A stretch of DNA of 64,000 bases, taken from positions 4,509,001-4,573,000 of the forward strand of contig NZ_CP150096.1 in assembly GCF_038396765.1 (NCBI RefSeq). Reading direction: 5' to 3'. The DNA comes from Chitinophaga caseinilytica (GTDB lineage Bacteria > Bacteroidota > Bacteroidia > Chitinophagales > Chitinophagaceae). How positions within the stretch are numbered: the stretch's first letter is position 1; every line of letters begins with the position of its first letter. The notes under the pieces are model-generated. The model worked only from the letters and a program-made list of their open reading frames with translations. It did not search any database and had not been told where the DNA came from. Of this stretch, positions 8,822-17,269 are shown piece by piece. The translations under genes were made by a program, and so were the position numbers.

Positions 8822-9874
8822 ATGCTGCGATTCCTTTTCCGCAAAACCGGCTACGGCCTGCTCGTGCTCTTCGGGGTCGTGAGCATCGTCTTTTTGCTGT
8901 TCAACGTGCTCCCGGCCGACCCGGCCCGGATGACGCTCGGTCAGCGGACAGACGTGGCCAGCCTGGAAAACGTGCGGAAGGAATTGCATTTGGACAAGCC
9001 GGTGGGCGTACAGTTCCTGTATTATTTACATGACCTGTCGCCCATCGGCGTTTTGCCTGCCGCCGAATTGAAGGAAATGCCCGCTTTGCGGATATTTTCC
9101 GTGGGCGATGGTGCTTTCGTCATTAAAACACCCAATCTCCGCCGCAGTTACCAAAGCAAGAAACCCGTCTGGGAGATCCTCACGGAAGCCCTGCCGGGCA
9201 CGCTGGTGCTGGCGCTGGCCGCCATGCTCTTCGCAACCGTGGTGGGCATCGGGCTGGGGGTGCTGTCTGCCGTAAAGCAAAACACCTGGATGGATACGGG
9301 CGCCGTGTTCGCCAGTGTAACGGGCATTTCGGCGCCGTCATTTTTCGCCGGGATCGTGCTGGCTTACCTTTTCGGGTTTGTATTGGCCGACTGGACGGGG
9401 CTCCACATGACGGGGAGCCTGTACGACATCGATCCTTTCCGGGGCAGGGTGCTGAACCTCCGGAACCTGGTGCTGCCCGCGCTGACGCTGGGCATCCGGC
9501 CGCTGGCCATCATCGTGCAGCTCACCCGCGGCGCCATGCTCGATGTGCTGAACCAGGATTATATCCGGACCGCCTATGCAAAAGGGCTCCGCCGCCGGAC
9601 GGTCCTTTTCCGGCACGCCCTCCGCAACGCCCTCAACCCCGTGATCACCGCCATCACCGGCTGGTTCGCCGAGCTCCTGGCCGGGGCGTTTTTCGTGGAA
9701 TACATCTTCGGATGGAAAGGGATCGGCAAAGTAACGGTAGACGCGCTGGAGAAATTCGATTTCCCCGTGGTAATGGGCGCCGTGCTGTTCACCGCCGGCA
9801 TTTTCGTGATCATCAACCTGCTGGCAGACCTGCTCTACAGCGTCATCGATCCCCGCATTCGTCTAACCACCTGA
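8822..9874 (+). CDS. ABC transporter permease, DppB/OppB type
   Basis: 350-residue inner-membrane subunit of a peptide/nickel-type importer. The N-terminal helix LVLFGVVSIVFLLFNVLPADPA and the EAA loop DYIRTAYAKGLRRRTVLFRHALRNAL (split here for reading: the EAA core is AYAKGLRR) are typical of the first permease of Opp/Dpp systems. Five to six membrane segments are seen. An extended periplasmic loop lies between helices one and two. No partner permease, ATPase or binding protein lies nearby, so the other subunits must be encoded elsewhere. Confidence 0.88.
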   Translation: MLRFLFRKTGYGLLVLFGVVSIVFLLFNVLPADPARMTLGQRTDVASLENVRKELHLDKPVGVQFLYYLHDLSPIGVLPAAELKEMPALRIFSVGDGAFVIKTPNLRRSYQSKKPVWEILTEALPGTLVLALAAMLFATVVGIGLGVLSAVKQNTWMDTGAVFASVTGISAPSFFAGIVLAYLFGFVLADWTGLHMTGSLYDIDPFRGRVLNLRNLVLPALTLGIRPLAIIVQLTRGAMLDVLNQDYIRTAYAKGLRRRTVLFRHALRNALNPVITAITGWFAELLAGAFFVEYIFGWKGIGKVTVDALEKFDFPVVMGAVLFTAGIFVIINLLADLLYSVIDPRIRLTT

Positions 9875-9904
9875 TAATCAGCATCGGAAAAAATTTTCCT
9901 CTTA

Positions 9905-9948
9905 TTTTGTAACAAACATAATTGGCAGTCGTCTTCTTTTTGTAACAA
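9905..9948 (+). repeat. Two copies of TTTTGTAACAA upstream of the ECF sigma gene
   Basis: TTTTGTAACAA occurs at 9905-9915 and again at 9938-9948, 33 bases apart. TGTAAC resembles -35 elements used by ECF sigma factors, so these are candidate autoregulatory promoter elements. A near-identical TTTGTAACAA also follows the -7 box at 3113, so housekeeping promoter function is an alternative. Confidence 0.45.
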
Positions 9949-9987
9949 CGAAGGAACCGCCTCCTTCTGCCATTCTAAAATAAACGC

Positions 9988-10503
9988 ATGACATCCAGCG
10001 CATTCCAGTCCCTCATTATACCGTACAGGCAAAAGCTCTATTGCTTTGCGTTCCGCCTGCTCGGCAATGAGGAGGATGCGAAGGATGTGGTACAGGACTG
10101 CTTTATCCGGGTGTGGAACAGTCGCGACAAAATGCCCGAGCTCCAAAGCCTCGAAGCCTGGTGCATGCGCATAACGCGCAACCTGGCGCTCGACCGGCTG
10201 AAGAGCCGCAAGTATCGCGTCACCGACGACCTGAACAGAGCCGGCGAAGTGCCTTCCGTGCATCAAACGCCGCTTCAGCACGCCGAAAAAAGTGATGTGA
10301 TGCGGAGGGTGCACGGGGCCATCGCCAGGTTACCGGAGAAATACCGGACCGTTTTGCAGCTCCGGGATATGGACGGGCTGAGTTACCAGGAAATCGCCGA
10401 CACGCTCGAAATCGGGCTGCCGGAAGTAAAAATCAACCTGCATCGCGCCCGGAAACAGGTGCGGGAGCAGTTACAAAACCTGCAAGTGTATGGAATACAA
10501 TGA
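9988..10503 (+). CDS. ECF-type RNA polymerase sigma-70 factor
   Basis: 171 residues. Region 2 spans about 8-75 with the core-binding motif GNEEDAKDVVQDCFIRVW. Region 4 spans about 110-165 with LPEKYRTVLQLRDMDGLSYQEIAD and a helix-turn-helix. It directs polymerase to a small regulon, probably including its own operon. It overlaps the next gene by 14 bases, as expected for a sigma / anti-sigma pair. The two DUF4252 genes that follow are known companions of this sigma group in Bacteroidota. Confidence 0.92.
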   Translation: MTSSAFQSLIIPYRQKLYCFAFRLLGNEEDAKDVVQDCFIRVWNSRDKMPELQSLEAWCMRITRNLALDRLKSRKYRVTDDLNRAGEVPSVHQTPLQHAEKSDVMRRVHGAIARLPEKYRTVLQLRDMDGLSYQEIADTLEIGLPEVKINLHRARKQVREQLQNLQVYGIQ

Positions 10504-10993
10504 CATCAGGGCCCTGCTGAACAAGTATTGGGCCTGCGAGAGCACGGAAGCGGAAGAAGCGGAGCTGCGCGTTTTTTACGCCGGCCATGAAGGGACGTTG
10601 CCCGCAGACCTCCAGGAAGCGGCCCCGCTGTTCCGATATTACCACGATTGCAGCGACATACCGGAAATGCCCGAACTGTTCACAGACCGCCCCGCACCGT
10701 GGGACGAGCCGCAGCGAACCGGCATCATCCGTTCGATCACGCAGGGATGGATGAAATACGCCGCAGCCGTGCTCGTAGCCGCAGGCATGCTGTATTCGGC
10801 AGACAGTTTCCGCGACAAACGGACGTCGGAAGACCTCGCTTTCCGCGATACCTTCTCCGATCCCAAACTGGCTTACCAGCAAACGCAGCGTGCCCTTCAG
10901 CTGCTGTCCAAAAACCTGAACAGGGGCAAATCGCAAATGGAAAAGATCGCCCTTTTCAATGAGGCCAAAGACCTCGTGACGGGCAAAAACTAA
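10490..10993 (+). CDS. Putative membrane anti-sigma factor
   Basis: 167 residues. The N-terminal segment IRALLNKYWACESTEAEEAEL resembles the sigma-binding start of Bacteroidota anti-sigma proteins. A single membrane helix lies at about 83-103 (KYAAAVLVAAGMLYSA), with a helical extracytoplasmic tail. There is no clear zinc motif. Function is inferred from the 14-base overlap with the ECF sigma gene and from membrane topology, not from a strong domain match. Confidence 0.7.
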   Translation: MEYNDIRALLNKYWACESTEAEEAELRVFYAGHEGTLPADLQEAAPLFRYYHDCSDIPEMPELFTDRPAPWDEPQRTGIIRSITQGWMKYAAAVLVAAGMLYSADSFRDKRTSEDLAFRDTFSDPKLAYQQTQRALQLLSKNLNRGKSQMEKIALFNEAKDLVTGKN

Positions 10994-11043
10994 GGCCATT
11001 CAAAAACCAATATAACCTTGATTGATTCTTTAATTCAACGCAC

Positions 11044-11595
11044 ATGAAACGTCTCATTCCACTGGTCGCCTTACTATGCCTCTTGTGCAGCAGCCAGCTG
11101 GCCGTGGCGCAAACCACCATCGACAAGTTCTTCCAGAAGTATCAGAACGACAATTCCTTCACCGTCATCAACATCACACCGAAAATGTTTTCCATGTTTT
11201 CGAAAGTGAGCTCCGATGACCCCGACGCCAAGAAGGTAATGACGCTGGCCAGCAAACTCAAAGGCCTGCGCATCCTGATCAAGGAAGACACCAAAGATGG
11301 CCAGCGCCTCTACCGCGAAGCCGCACAGTTCCTTACCAACGGCATGGAAGAATTGATGAGCCTGCGCGACAAGGACACCGACCTCAAATTCATGGTCCGC
11401 GAAAACGCCAAAGGCAACGTAGCGGAACTGGTGATGCTGGTCGGCAGTACCAACGAATTCCTTGCGCTGCTGCTCATGGGAGACTTCTCTATCGAAGAGC
11501 TCTCCGACATCGCCGGAAGCATGAACATCGACGGTTTCGAGAACCTCGGCAAGCTCGATTCCAAAGGCCCCAAAGGGCCGAAAGGCAAAAAATGA
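11044..11595 (+). CDS. DUF4252 exported protein, first copy
   Basis: 183 residues with a signal peptide ending near AVAQ (residue 23). The body matches the DUF4252 pattern: FFQKYQNDNSFTVINITPKMF, then SKLKGLRIL, and a C-terminal MLVGSTNEFLALLLMGDF. The tail is the low-complexity DSKGPKGPKGKK. DUF4252 proteins are periplasmic or lipoproteins of unknown function encoded with ECF sigma factors. It is followed by a paralogue in the same operon. Confidence 0.85.
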   Translation: MKRLIPLVALLCLLCSSQLAVAQTTIDKFFQKYQNDNSFTVINITPKMFSMFSKVSSDDPDAKKVMTLASKLKGLRILIKEDTKDGQRLYREAAQFLTNGMEELMSLRDKDTDLKFMVRENAKGNVAELVMLVGSTNEFLALLLMGDFSIEELSDIAGSMNIDGFENLGKLDSKGPKGPKGKK

Positions 11596-11672
11596 CCGAA
11601 CCGGACAAGCCGCCGTCCTCCATCCGCGGCCGCTTTTCCATCATCCATCCTTTACCTGAAAAAAATTCCTCC

Positions 11673-12200
11673 ATGATCCGCACCCTGATTATCGCCATTA
11701 CCTGCACCCTGCTCGCCACCACCGCCAGCGCACAGCGTAAAACGCTCCGCCACTTTATGGTAGAGCATTACGATGTGGCTTCCACCCATAAAATTGGATT
11801 GGGCTTCCTCACATTCCGCGTGGTGAGCTGGTTCATCCCAGACCGGGCTTTCGACGGCAAGATGAAAGACATCAAATGGGCGTTGAAAAAAGTAAGAAGG
11901 GCCAGGTTCTACGCGCTGGAAATGGACTACGGCGTGTTCTCCACCGAAACGGTGATGGGCCTGCGGCATGAGCTGGAACAGCAGAATAAATTCGAATTGC
12001 TGGCGGAAGTCCGTCACCAGAACGCCAACATCCATCTGCTCAGCAACGGCAAAAAAGAAGACAGGATCGATAATTTAGTGGTATTGGTGCAGGAAGACGG
12101 AGAAATGATGATGCTGCACCTGCGCACCCGGCTAACGATGGACGATATTACCCGCATCGTCAACGCCGTATCCGACGAAGTAAAGCTCGCCGGCCGTTAA
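11673..12200 (+). CDS. DUF4252 exported protein, second copy
   Basis: 175 residues with signal peptide MIRTLIIAITCTLLATTASAQ. The body is the same fold as the preceding gene (VASTHKIGLGFLTFRVVSWF, LKKVRRARFYALEM, ending in an LVVLVQEDGEMMMLHL strand) but diverged. An in-frame ATG at 11592 overlaps the previous stop (ATGA) and would add 27 polar residues in front of the signal peptide. I prefer 11673, but coupling through 11592 is possible. Its stop shares TTAA with the convergent DUF721 gene. Confidence 0.82.
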   Translation: MIRTLIIAITCTLLATTASAQRKTLRHFMVEHYDVASTHKIGLGFLTFRVVSWFIPDRAFDGKMKDIKWALKKVRRARFYALEMDYGVFSTETVMGLRHELEQQNKFELLAEVRHQNANIHLLSNGKKEDRIDNLVVLVQEDGEMMMLHLRTRLTMDDITRIVNAVSDEVKLAGR

Positions 12201-12484
12201 CGGATGATCACTTCCGTTACTACCTTTTCCCCCAGCATTTCATTCACCAGCCCGGCGATCCGGTCTTTGGAATAATTCAGCTCCTGCTTGAGGGGCGCAA
12301 CACTCGTCACGATCACCAGCTTGCCATCGTACAGGTGCACGCTTTCGGTATATCTCGCGATCGTTTTACCGACCACCTGCTCCCAGTTTTCCTGGATACG
12401 CACTTCCATGAGGCGCGGTTTGAGCTTGCTTTTGTTGAGATACTCCCGCAGGGCGTCGCCCATGCTGACAAGATTGTTTCGCAT
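12197..12484 (-). CDS. DUF721 (DciA-like) protein
   Basis: 95 residues. The pattern WEQVVGKTIARYT followed by LVIVTSVAPLKQELNYSKD is the DUF721 core. The domain includes DciA, the ancestral loader of the replicative helicase, and Bacteroidota carry short forms like this one. A role in DNA replication is inferred from the family. The stop codon overlaps that of the convergent DUF4252 gene within a palindromic TTAA. Confidence 0.85.
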   Translation of the reverse strand: MRNNLVSMGDALREYLNKSKLKPRLMEVRIQENWEQVVGKTIARYTESVHLYDGKLVIVTSVAPLKQELNYSKDRIAGLVNEMLGEKVVTEVIIR

Positions 12485-12500
12485 AGCGCAAATGTAGGGA

Positions 12501-12938
12501 TTAATTTTCAGGGATCAGTCCATGTTCGCGCAGCACTTTCTGTTCATCGCCCGTTACATATGCAAATATTTTGAGCGCTCCGGACGCCGATGTGAGCAGG
12601 TACCACACATCGAATTCGATCTCAATCGTTTGGCCATCTTTACCGTAAGCCGAATCCCAATGCACTTTTACCAGGAAATGCTGCGCATTGATGCGGGTCA
12701 CATCCAGCCCGGCAACGCGCATCCTTTTGGTACCGATCTTCCGGTAGAACGCGTTGCCTTCCGGAACGGCTTTCAGGAAAGATTCATCGTTCTTTCCACC
12801 TATCACCCCACGGGCAGACGATTCCACGAAATAATCGGCGAACGCCTCCGCCATGGCTTTGGGGTCTTCGTTACGGCCCTGCACGCCGTCGTTAAAGCGC
12901 TGTTCGTATGCCTGGAAGAATTCCTTGATCTGGTCCAT
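12501..12938 (-). CDS. Hypothetical protein, NTF2/SnoaL-like
   Basis: 145 residues. The pattern QIKEFFQAYEQRFNDG at the start, a middle VGKVHWDSAYG-like strand and IEIEFDVWYLL near the end suggest a cone-shaped NTF2/SnoaL fold, as in DUF4440 proteins. No catalytic residues can be assigned. The start at 12938 (MDQIKEFF) is preferred; an upstream ATG at 13058 adds 40 basic, non-conserved residues and overlaps the divergent esterase gene. Confidence 0.6.
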   Translation of the reverse strand: MDQIKEFFQAYEQRFNDGVQGRNEDPKAMAEAFADYFVESSARGVIGGKNDESFLKAVPEGNAFYRKIGTKRMRVAGLDVTRINAQHFLVKVHWDSAYGKDGQTIEIEFDVWYLLTSASGALKIFAYVTGDEQKVLREHGLIPEN

Positions 12939-13049
12939 ATGCAAGCGTTTTCCGAAGGGTCGCAATATTCGGGCCATGGGCCGGTTATCGAGCTGAAAAA
13001 ACGGTAACGGCGGATAGGAAACCTTGGGGAGTTTGCGTAAATTCCTGTC

Positions 13050-13988
13050 ATGAAGCATCTATTTGTTCCCCTCTTACTGCTGATCGGCCTTTCCGCTGTG
13101 GCACAGCAATCACCCGCCAAATTCTCGCTGGACGTGCGCTACCTGCTTTCGCTCCCGGATGGGTACGACGCGGATTCCACCCGTAAATGGCCATTGCTGA
13201 TCTTTCTGCATGGGTCCGGCGAAAGCGGGATCGATCTCGATAAAGTGAAAGTGCACGGGCCGCCGAAGCTCGTGGAAGCGGGGAAGAAATTCCCGCTCAT
13301 CATCGTTTCTCCCCAATCCGATTTCGGTGGTTGGGACGCAGGCATCCTTCAACGGCTGATCCTCGACCTCAAAACCCATTACCGGGTAGATGCAGACCGG
13401 GTGTACATGACAGGCCTCAGCATGGGCGGTTACGGCACCTGGGAATATGCGTCACGCTTCGCGGGCGACCTGGCGGCCATTGTGCCCATCTGCGGCGGCG
13501 GCCGGCCGGAAGACGCCTGGAAGATGCGGTACCTGCCCACCTGGTGCTTCCATGGCGGCAAAGACAATGTGGTGCTCCCCAGCCAAAGCGCTGATATGAT
13601 CAATGCGTTGAAGCCTTTCCAGCCCGGCGTGAAATTCACGGTGTACCCGGATGCGGGGCACGACAGCTGGACGGAAGCCTACAACAGCGACAGCCTCTGG
13701 ACGTGGTTGCTGGCACAGCGCCGCCACGAATTCAAACCCGCTACCGTGGCGCCCGCTACGCTGGCGAAATATGCGGGCGTGTATGTCCGCAGCGGGCGCG
13801 ATACCGTGGTGATCACACCAGCGGAAAACGCCCTGCAATTACAGGCCGGTCGGGGCAAGGAATTATTGAAACCTGCGTCGGAAACGGTTTTCTACTGGAT
13901 GGACAAAGCGCCGGTGGATATTATTTTCAATAAAGAAGGATTCCTCTTCCGTGGCTGGCAACTGGAACAGTACAAAAAAGTGAAGTAG
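13050..13988 (+). CDS. Exported alpha/beta-hydrolase esterase
   Basis: 312 residues. Signal peptide at 1-18 (ending VAQ). The alpha/beta-hydrolase fold has PLLIFLHGSGESG (oxyanion region), the nucleophile elbow GLSMGGYG with Ser at 124, and DAGHDSW providing His. It resembles the phospholipase/PHB-depolymerase-like esterases of Bacteroidota. The last about 85 residues (KYAGVYVRSGRDTVV onwards) look like a DUF3471-type beta domain that often follows hydrolases. The substrate is unknown; it probably acts in the periplasm. Confidence 0.82.
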   Translation: MKHLFVPLLLLIGLSAVAQQSPAKFSLDVRYLLSLPDGYDADSTRKWPLLIFLHGSGESGIDLDKVKVHGPPKLVEAGKKFPLIIVSPQSDFGGWDAGILQRLILDLKTHYRVDADRVYMTGLSMGGYGTWEYASRFAGDLAAIVPICGGGRPEDAWKMRYLPTWCFHGGKDNVVLPSQSADMINALKPFQPGVKFTVYPDAGHDSWTEAYNSDSLWTWLLAQRRHEFKPATVAPATLAKYAGVYVRSGRDTVVITPAENALQLQAGRGKELLKPASETVFYWMDKAPVDIIFNKEGFLFRGWQLEQYKKVK

Positions 13989-13990
13989 CG

Positions 13991-14764
13991 TTATTCCAGT
14001 TTACCGATGTAAAGGCGCGTGGTGTACATGAATTTCACCATGCCGCCGTGCGCATATTGTGCAAACAGTTCTTCCAGCTCGCTCATCATGGGTGCGTACA
14101 GCGCATGCCCGGGCTGTGGCGCGTAGGAGGCAGACAGCAACCTGCCCTTGAGGCCCTGCAGATCGAGCTGTTGCGCGTTGCGGAAAACGTGGGCGCGGTA
14201 AACAGCGGGGGAGAAGAAGGCCGACAGCTGGGCGGGGCCTACGTTCCGGTGGTTGGTTTCACGGTAATCGACGGCGTATTTCTGGAGGAGGGCTTCGTAG
14301 GCTTTCCCCAGTTCGTCTTGCAGATCGCGCTCGTTCCACATGAGCACCGTACAGGCGCCGGGCTTGCCGATCCGCAGGAATTCGCTGCGCGCCGCGCTGC
14401 CGTGGAACCAGTGAAATGCCTGGGCGGCCACGATCAGGTCGGCGGAGCCGTCGGGCAGGGTGGTTTTCTCCGCCGTTCCCGCCACCGCGCGAAACCCTGG
14501 AAATCCCCCGAGCAGCCGCTCCGAAGCATCCCGCATGTCGGTATTGGGCTCTACGGCAAATACCGTATTCCCGTTTTCGAGGAACGGCATGCAGGAAATA
14601 CCCGTTCCTGAGCCGATATCGGCTACCACGGCGTCTTTCGTAAGACATGCTTCCTGCTCCAGGCAGGTGATGATGGCATGCGGATAATGTGGCCGGTACT
14701 TGATGTAATGTTCAGCCCTTCCGCTGAACCGTTCGGTGTTTTTCATATGCAATGGTTGTTCCAT
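13991..14764 (-). CDS. Class I SAM-dependent methyltransferase
   Basis: 257 residues. VVADIGSGTGISCMPF is the SAM-binding motif I, FAVEPNTDM is motif II, and DLIVAAQAFHWFH is the motif IV region typical of the methyltransferase-11/Crg1-like group. The substrate is unknown. The start at 14764 gives MEQPLHMKNTERFSGRAEHY; the internal ATG at 14746 is equally plausible. It converges on the esterase gene with a two-base gap. Confidence 0.85.
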   Translation of the reverse strand: MEQPLHMKNTERFSGRAEHYIKYRPHYPHAIITCLEQEACLTKDAVVADIGSGTGISCMPFLENGNTVFAVEPNTDMRDASERLLGGFPGFRAVAGTAEKTTLPDGSADLIVAAQAFHWFHGSAARSEFLRIGKPGACTVLMWNERDLQDELGKAYEALLQKYAVDYRETNHRNVGPAQLSAFFSPAVYRAHVFRNAQQLDLQGLKGRLLSASYAPQPGHALYAPMMSELEELFAQYAHGGMVKFMYTTRLYIGKLE

Positions 14765-14896
14765 GGGTTACATGTCTGATGTCAAAGGTCATTATTATCA
14801 TGCCAAAATTTCCCCGCATGAATCTACAGTAACAAATAAATGTTCCGGTTGTTTGCTGTAATATTATAATATCATCTGTTTTTTTATACTTCCGCC

Positions 14897-15664
14897 ATGA
14901 AAAAAATTTGCACCTGCTTCGGTATCCTGTTGATTTTCACCCGCGTCAGCGCGCAGTCCGACGCCGTGATATCCGACCTCATCCTTAAAAAAGACAGTCT
15001 GTTCTGGAAAGCGTATAATAGTTGTGATCTCGCGGCCATGAAAACTTTCTTCAGTTCCGACCTCGAATTTTACCACGACAAAGGCGGCCTCACGTTTGGG
15101 GTGGATAAGATGGTGAAGAGCTTTGGGGAAGGGCCCTGCAGTCCCAATGGCGATTACCGCCTCCTGCGCGAAGCCGTGCCGGGGTCCGTAAAAGTGTACG
15201 CGTTGCGACAGGCGGATACGGTATATGGCGCCATCATCCACGGCAGCCATTACTTCAGCATCGTGAAAAACGGGCAAACGCGCCGCGACGGACTGGCGCA
15301 ATTCACGCATGTCTGGATGAAAAAAGGGGGATGGAAAATGACGCGCGTCCTTAGTTTCGACCATGGACCGGCGCCTTTCGACAATGGCAGGAAGGTTGTG
15401 GAATTGACGGCCAAACAGTTGGAAAGCTGCACGGGCACATACAAGGGCCCACAAACGACGTTGGTTTTCACAGCGGGGAACAACATGCTGATCATGCAAA
15501 CACCGAAAAACACCATTAATCTATTCCCGCAATCCGCCGACGTATTTTTCATGAAAGAGGCAGACCTCACATTCACGTTCACCCGCGACGCAGACGGCCG
15601 TCCGGTTAAGCTCGAAGTCCATGAACGGGGCGGGCTCGCGGAAACGCTCACACCGCAGCGTTAA
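14897..15664 (+). CDS. Exported NTF2-like (DUF4440) protein with DUF3471-like tail
   Basis: 255 residues. Signal peptide ends near VSAQ (20). Residues about 25-150 have the DUF4440 pattern (KKDSLFWKAYNSCDLAAMKTFFSSDLEFYHDKGG). After about 165 the sequence LESCTGTYKGPQTTLVF to the end resembles the DUF3471 beta domain, the same kind of tail as the esterase at 13050. A ligand-binding or lyase-like role is possible but unproven. Its stop shares TTAA with the convergent DoxX gene. Confidence 0.72.
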   Translation: MKKICTCFGILLIFTRVSAQSDAVISDLILKKDSLFWKAYNSCDLAAMKTFFSSDLEFYHDKGGLTFGVDKMVKSFGEGPCSPNGDYRLLREAVPGSVKVYALRQADTVYGAIIHGSHYFSIVKNGQTRRDGLAQFTHVWMKKGGWKMTRVLSFDHGPAPFDNGRKVVELTAKQLESCTGTYKGPQTTLVFTAGNNMLIMQTPKNTINLFPQSADVFFMKEADLTFTFTRDADGRPVKLEVHERGGLAETLTPQR

Positions 15665-16056
15665 GCCAGGCGTTCGCCATCGGCCGCCGCCGTTACCAGC
15701 AGTGCGGCGATGAGGATGAAACTGTACTCGCATCCGCCCGAGCCGTGTTCCCCAACGAACCAGCCCAGTTCCGCATGGATGATGACGATCCCGATGAGCA
15801 ACATCAGCACGAATCCCGCGCTGAGCCAGCGCACGAATTTGCCTGCGGCAAGCAATATCCCGCCGGCGATCTCGAACACCGTGATCATCCATACCAGCGC
15901 CTCGCCAGCCGGGAACCCTTTCGATTCGAGGAATCCGCCGAACCGGGGGACCGTCTCGCCCGTCACCCGCACAACGGCATGCGCGATGAAGATAACAGCT
16001 ATGAATATACGTAGAATAAGCAGCGTGTGCCGCAGCGACAGATAAGGGAAACGCAT
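15661..16056 (-). CDS. DoxX family membrane protein
   Basis: 131 residues, four predicted membrane helices starting with LLILRIFIAVIFIAHAVVRV. The GFPAGEALVWMITVFEIAGGILL stretch (read as two helices) is typical of DoxX. The family is linked to envelope redox or detoxification, with no fixed activity. The start MRFPYLSL at 16056 is chosen because the upstream extension is polar and overlaps the spacing to the GNAT gene, which ends eight bases upstream, so the two are probably cotranscribed. Confidence 0.8.
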   Translation of the reverse strand: MRFPYLSLRHTLLILRIFIAVIFIAHAVVRVTGETVPRFGGFLESKGFPAGEALVWMITVFEIAGGILLAAGKFVRWLSAGFVLMLLIGIVIIHAELGWFVGEHGSGGCEYSFILIAALLVTAAADGERLA

Positions 16057-16063
16057 TGTTCGT

Positions 16064-16585
16064 TCAGATTTGCTTATAGTAAATGATCGTACCGGTGAGG
16101 CCGCCATGCGGTTTCAGCGCGAAGCCGGGAATAACGCCCGTGCGGATATATCCCTGCTTTTCGTAGAACCCGGCCGCACCTTCGTCTTCCGCGGTATCCA
16201 GGGTAACGAGGCTGCGCCCGTGAAGGCGCGCGAGGTTTTCCGCTTCGACCAGCAGCGCGCTGGCAACACCTTTCCCGCGATGGGCCACGGCCGTCATCAT
16301 TTTAGCGATTTCGGCGCGGTGGGGCTGATTGGGCGGCAGATCGAGCAGCAGTGTTACGGTGCCCACCAAAGCCCCATCCGTAAAAGCCCCGAGGATAATT
16401 CGCCCGCCTTGTTCCGCCGCCGCCAGTGAGCCTTGCCAGAAAGCGCATGCCTCTTGCCCGGAAAGGGGATGCATGAAGCTTACGGAGCCGCCGTGCGCCA
16501 CGGTTTCGATCAACAGGCGGGCGAGGGCGGCAAGCGTGGCAGCGTCGTGCGCCAGGGGGCGGATAAGCATAGGACCGTTATTCAT
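16064..16585 (-). CDS. GNAT family N-acetyltransferase
   Basis: 173 residues. The acetyl-CoA binding motif is AVAHRGKGVASALLVEAE (R-x-x-G-x-G/A), preceded by VGTVTLLLDLPPNQPHRAEIAKM and followed by LDTAEDEGAAGFYEKQGYI, the usual GNAT order. This subgroup acts on small molecules or antibiotics, but the substrate cannot be told from sequence. It precedes a DoxX gene on the same strand with an eight-base gap. Confidence 0.87.
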   Translation of the reverse strand: MNNGPMLIRPLAHDAATLAALARLLIETVAHGGSVSFMHPLSGQEACAFWQGSLAAAEQGGRIILGAFTDGALVGTVTLLLDLPPNQPHRAEIAKMMTAVAHRGKGVASALLVEAENLARLHGRSLVTLDTAEDEGAAGFYEKQGYIRTGVIPGFALKPHGGLTGTIIYYKQI

Positions 16586-16649
16586 ATGATACAGGATGTT
16601 TTATCCTGAAATTACGGTTTTCCTGGCCCCGCGTCAACGGTAAAATGAA

Positions 16650-16674
16650 CAGCCGGCCAACAGGCGACCGGCTG
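16650..16674 (-). terminator. Possible hairpin terminator after the small lipoprotein gene
   Basis: CAGCCGG / CCGGCTG inverted repeat 24 bases past the lipoprotein stop. The following T-tract on the minus strand is weak, so this is tentative. Confidence 0.4.
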
Positions 16675-16697
16675 CAAGGCGGAACGTGCGTTCCGGA

Positions 16698-17087
16698 TTA
16701 AAAAACAATCTGCGTACCGGCGGAAAGCGCGGTACCCGTGGATGTTCCCGTTTTAACGAGATTTCCGTTCACGAACATTTCGACTTTGAGGCTGGAATTG
16801 GCGTTGGGGCCAACGGCGCCGATTACGCAGGTACCGCCCAATGCGCTGGCGGGAACGTCGAGCACGGGGCTTTCCCAGGTATTCTTGTTGATGCTCGAGG
16901 CCGTGGTAATCGACTGATCGTACCCGTAAACGGCGTTCATGATCACAACCCCGGTGCTGCCTGAGGCTTTGTACTGCACTTTCTTCGCAGAACGGCCCGG
17001 TCCCGGATCGTCGTCTTTCCCGCCGCAGGCGGCCATACCGATGGAAAGGGCTAACAATGGCAACAGGAACATTTTCAATGATTTCAT
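16698..17087 (-). CDS. Small lipoprotein, MmpS-like beta domain
   Basis: 129 residues. Signal peptide MKSLKMFLLPLLALSIGMAACGG with lipidation Cys near residue 21. The mature part is one compact beta-rich domain (VQYKASGSTGVVIMN, then WESPVLDVPA, GGTCVIGAVGPN, LKVEMFVNGNLVKT) that resembles the MmpS/transport-accessory fold. That is a resemblance only. An upstream ATG at 17126 lies at the promoter and is not used. The gene stands alone. Confidence 0.72.
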   Translation of the reverse strand: MKSLKMFLLPLLALSIGMAACGGKDDDPGPGRSAKKVQYKASGSTGVVIMNAVYGYDQSITTASSINKNTWESPVLDVPASALGGTCVIGAVGPNANSSLKVEMFVNGNLVKTGTSTGTALSAGTQIVF

Positions 17088-17123
17088 ATAGTGATTGTTT
17101 AGATAACAAAATGCTGCACGCCA

Positions 17124-17155
17124 CAAAAGTAAACCCGTCCGTTACCGTGTTCAAT
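17124..17155 (-). promoter_or_regulatory. Complete Bacteroidota promoter for the MmpS-like lipoprotein
   Basis: On the minus strand the -7 box is TACTTTTG (17124-17131), a perfect TAnnTTTG. ATTG lies 20 bases upstream (17152-17155) as the -33 element. The start codon is 37 bases downstream. Confidence 0.6.
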
Positions 17156-17232
17156 ACCCTATTCCCGGGGAAATTTCCTACTGGTTTTCCGGTAGATGCG
17201 GGTAATTATCATCGCCGGACGCGAATAATCGA

Positions 17233-17240
17233 TATTTTTG
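17233..17240 (+). promoter_or_regulatory. Bacteroidota -7 promoter element of the orphan regulator
   Basis: TATTTTTG matches TAnnTTTG, 29 bases before the regulator start at 17270. No good -33 TTTG at the expected distance. Confidence 0.45.
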
Positions 17241-17269
17241 GGGACGGGGAGCATCCGCCCCGGTAAACC

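Noticed and set aside
12197..12200. Convergent genes sharing a TTAA stop (also at 15661-15664) as a regulatory feature
   Set aside because: Palindromic TTAA stops are a common by-product of tight packing; no further signal was seen.
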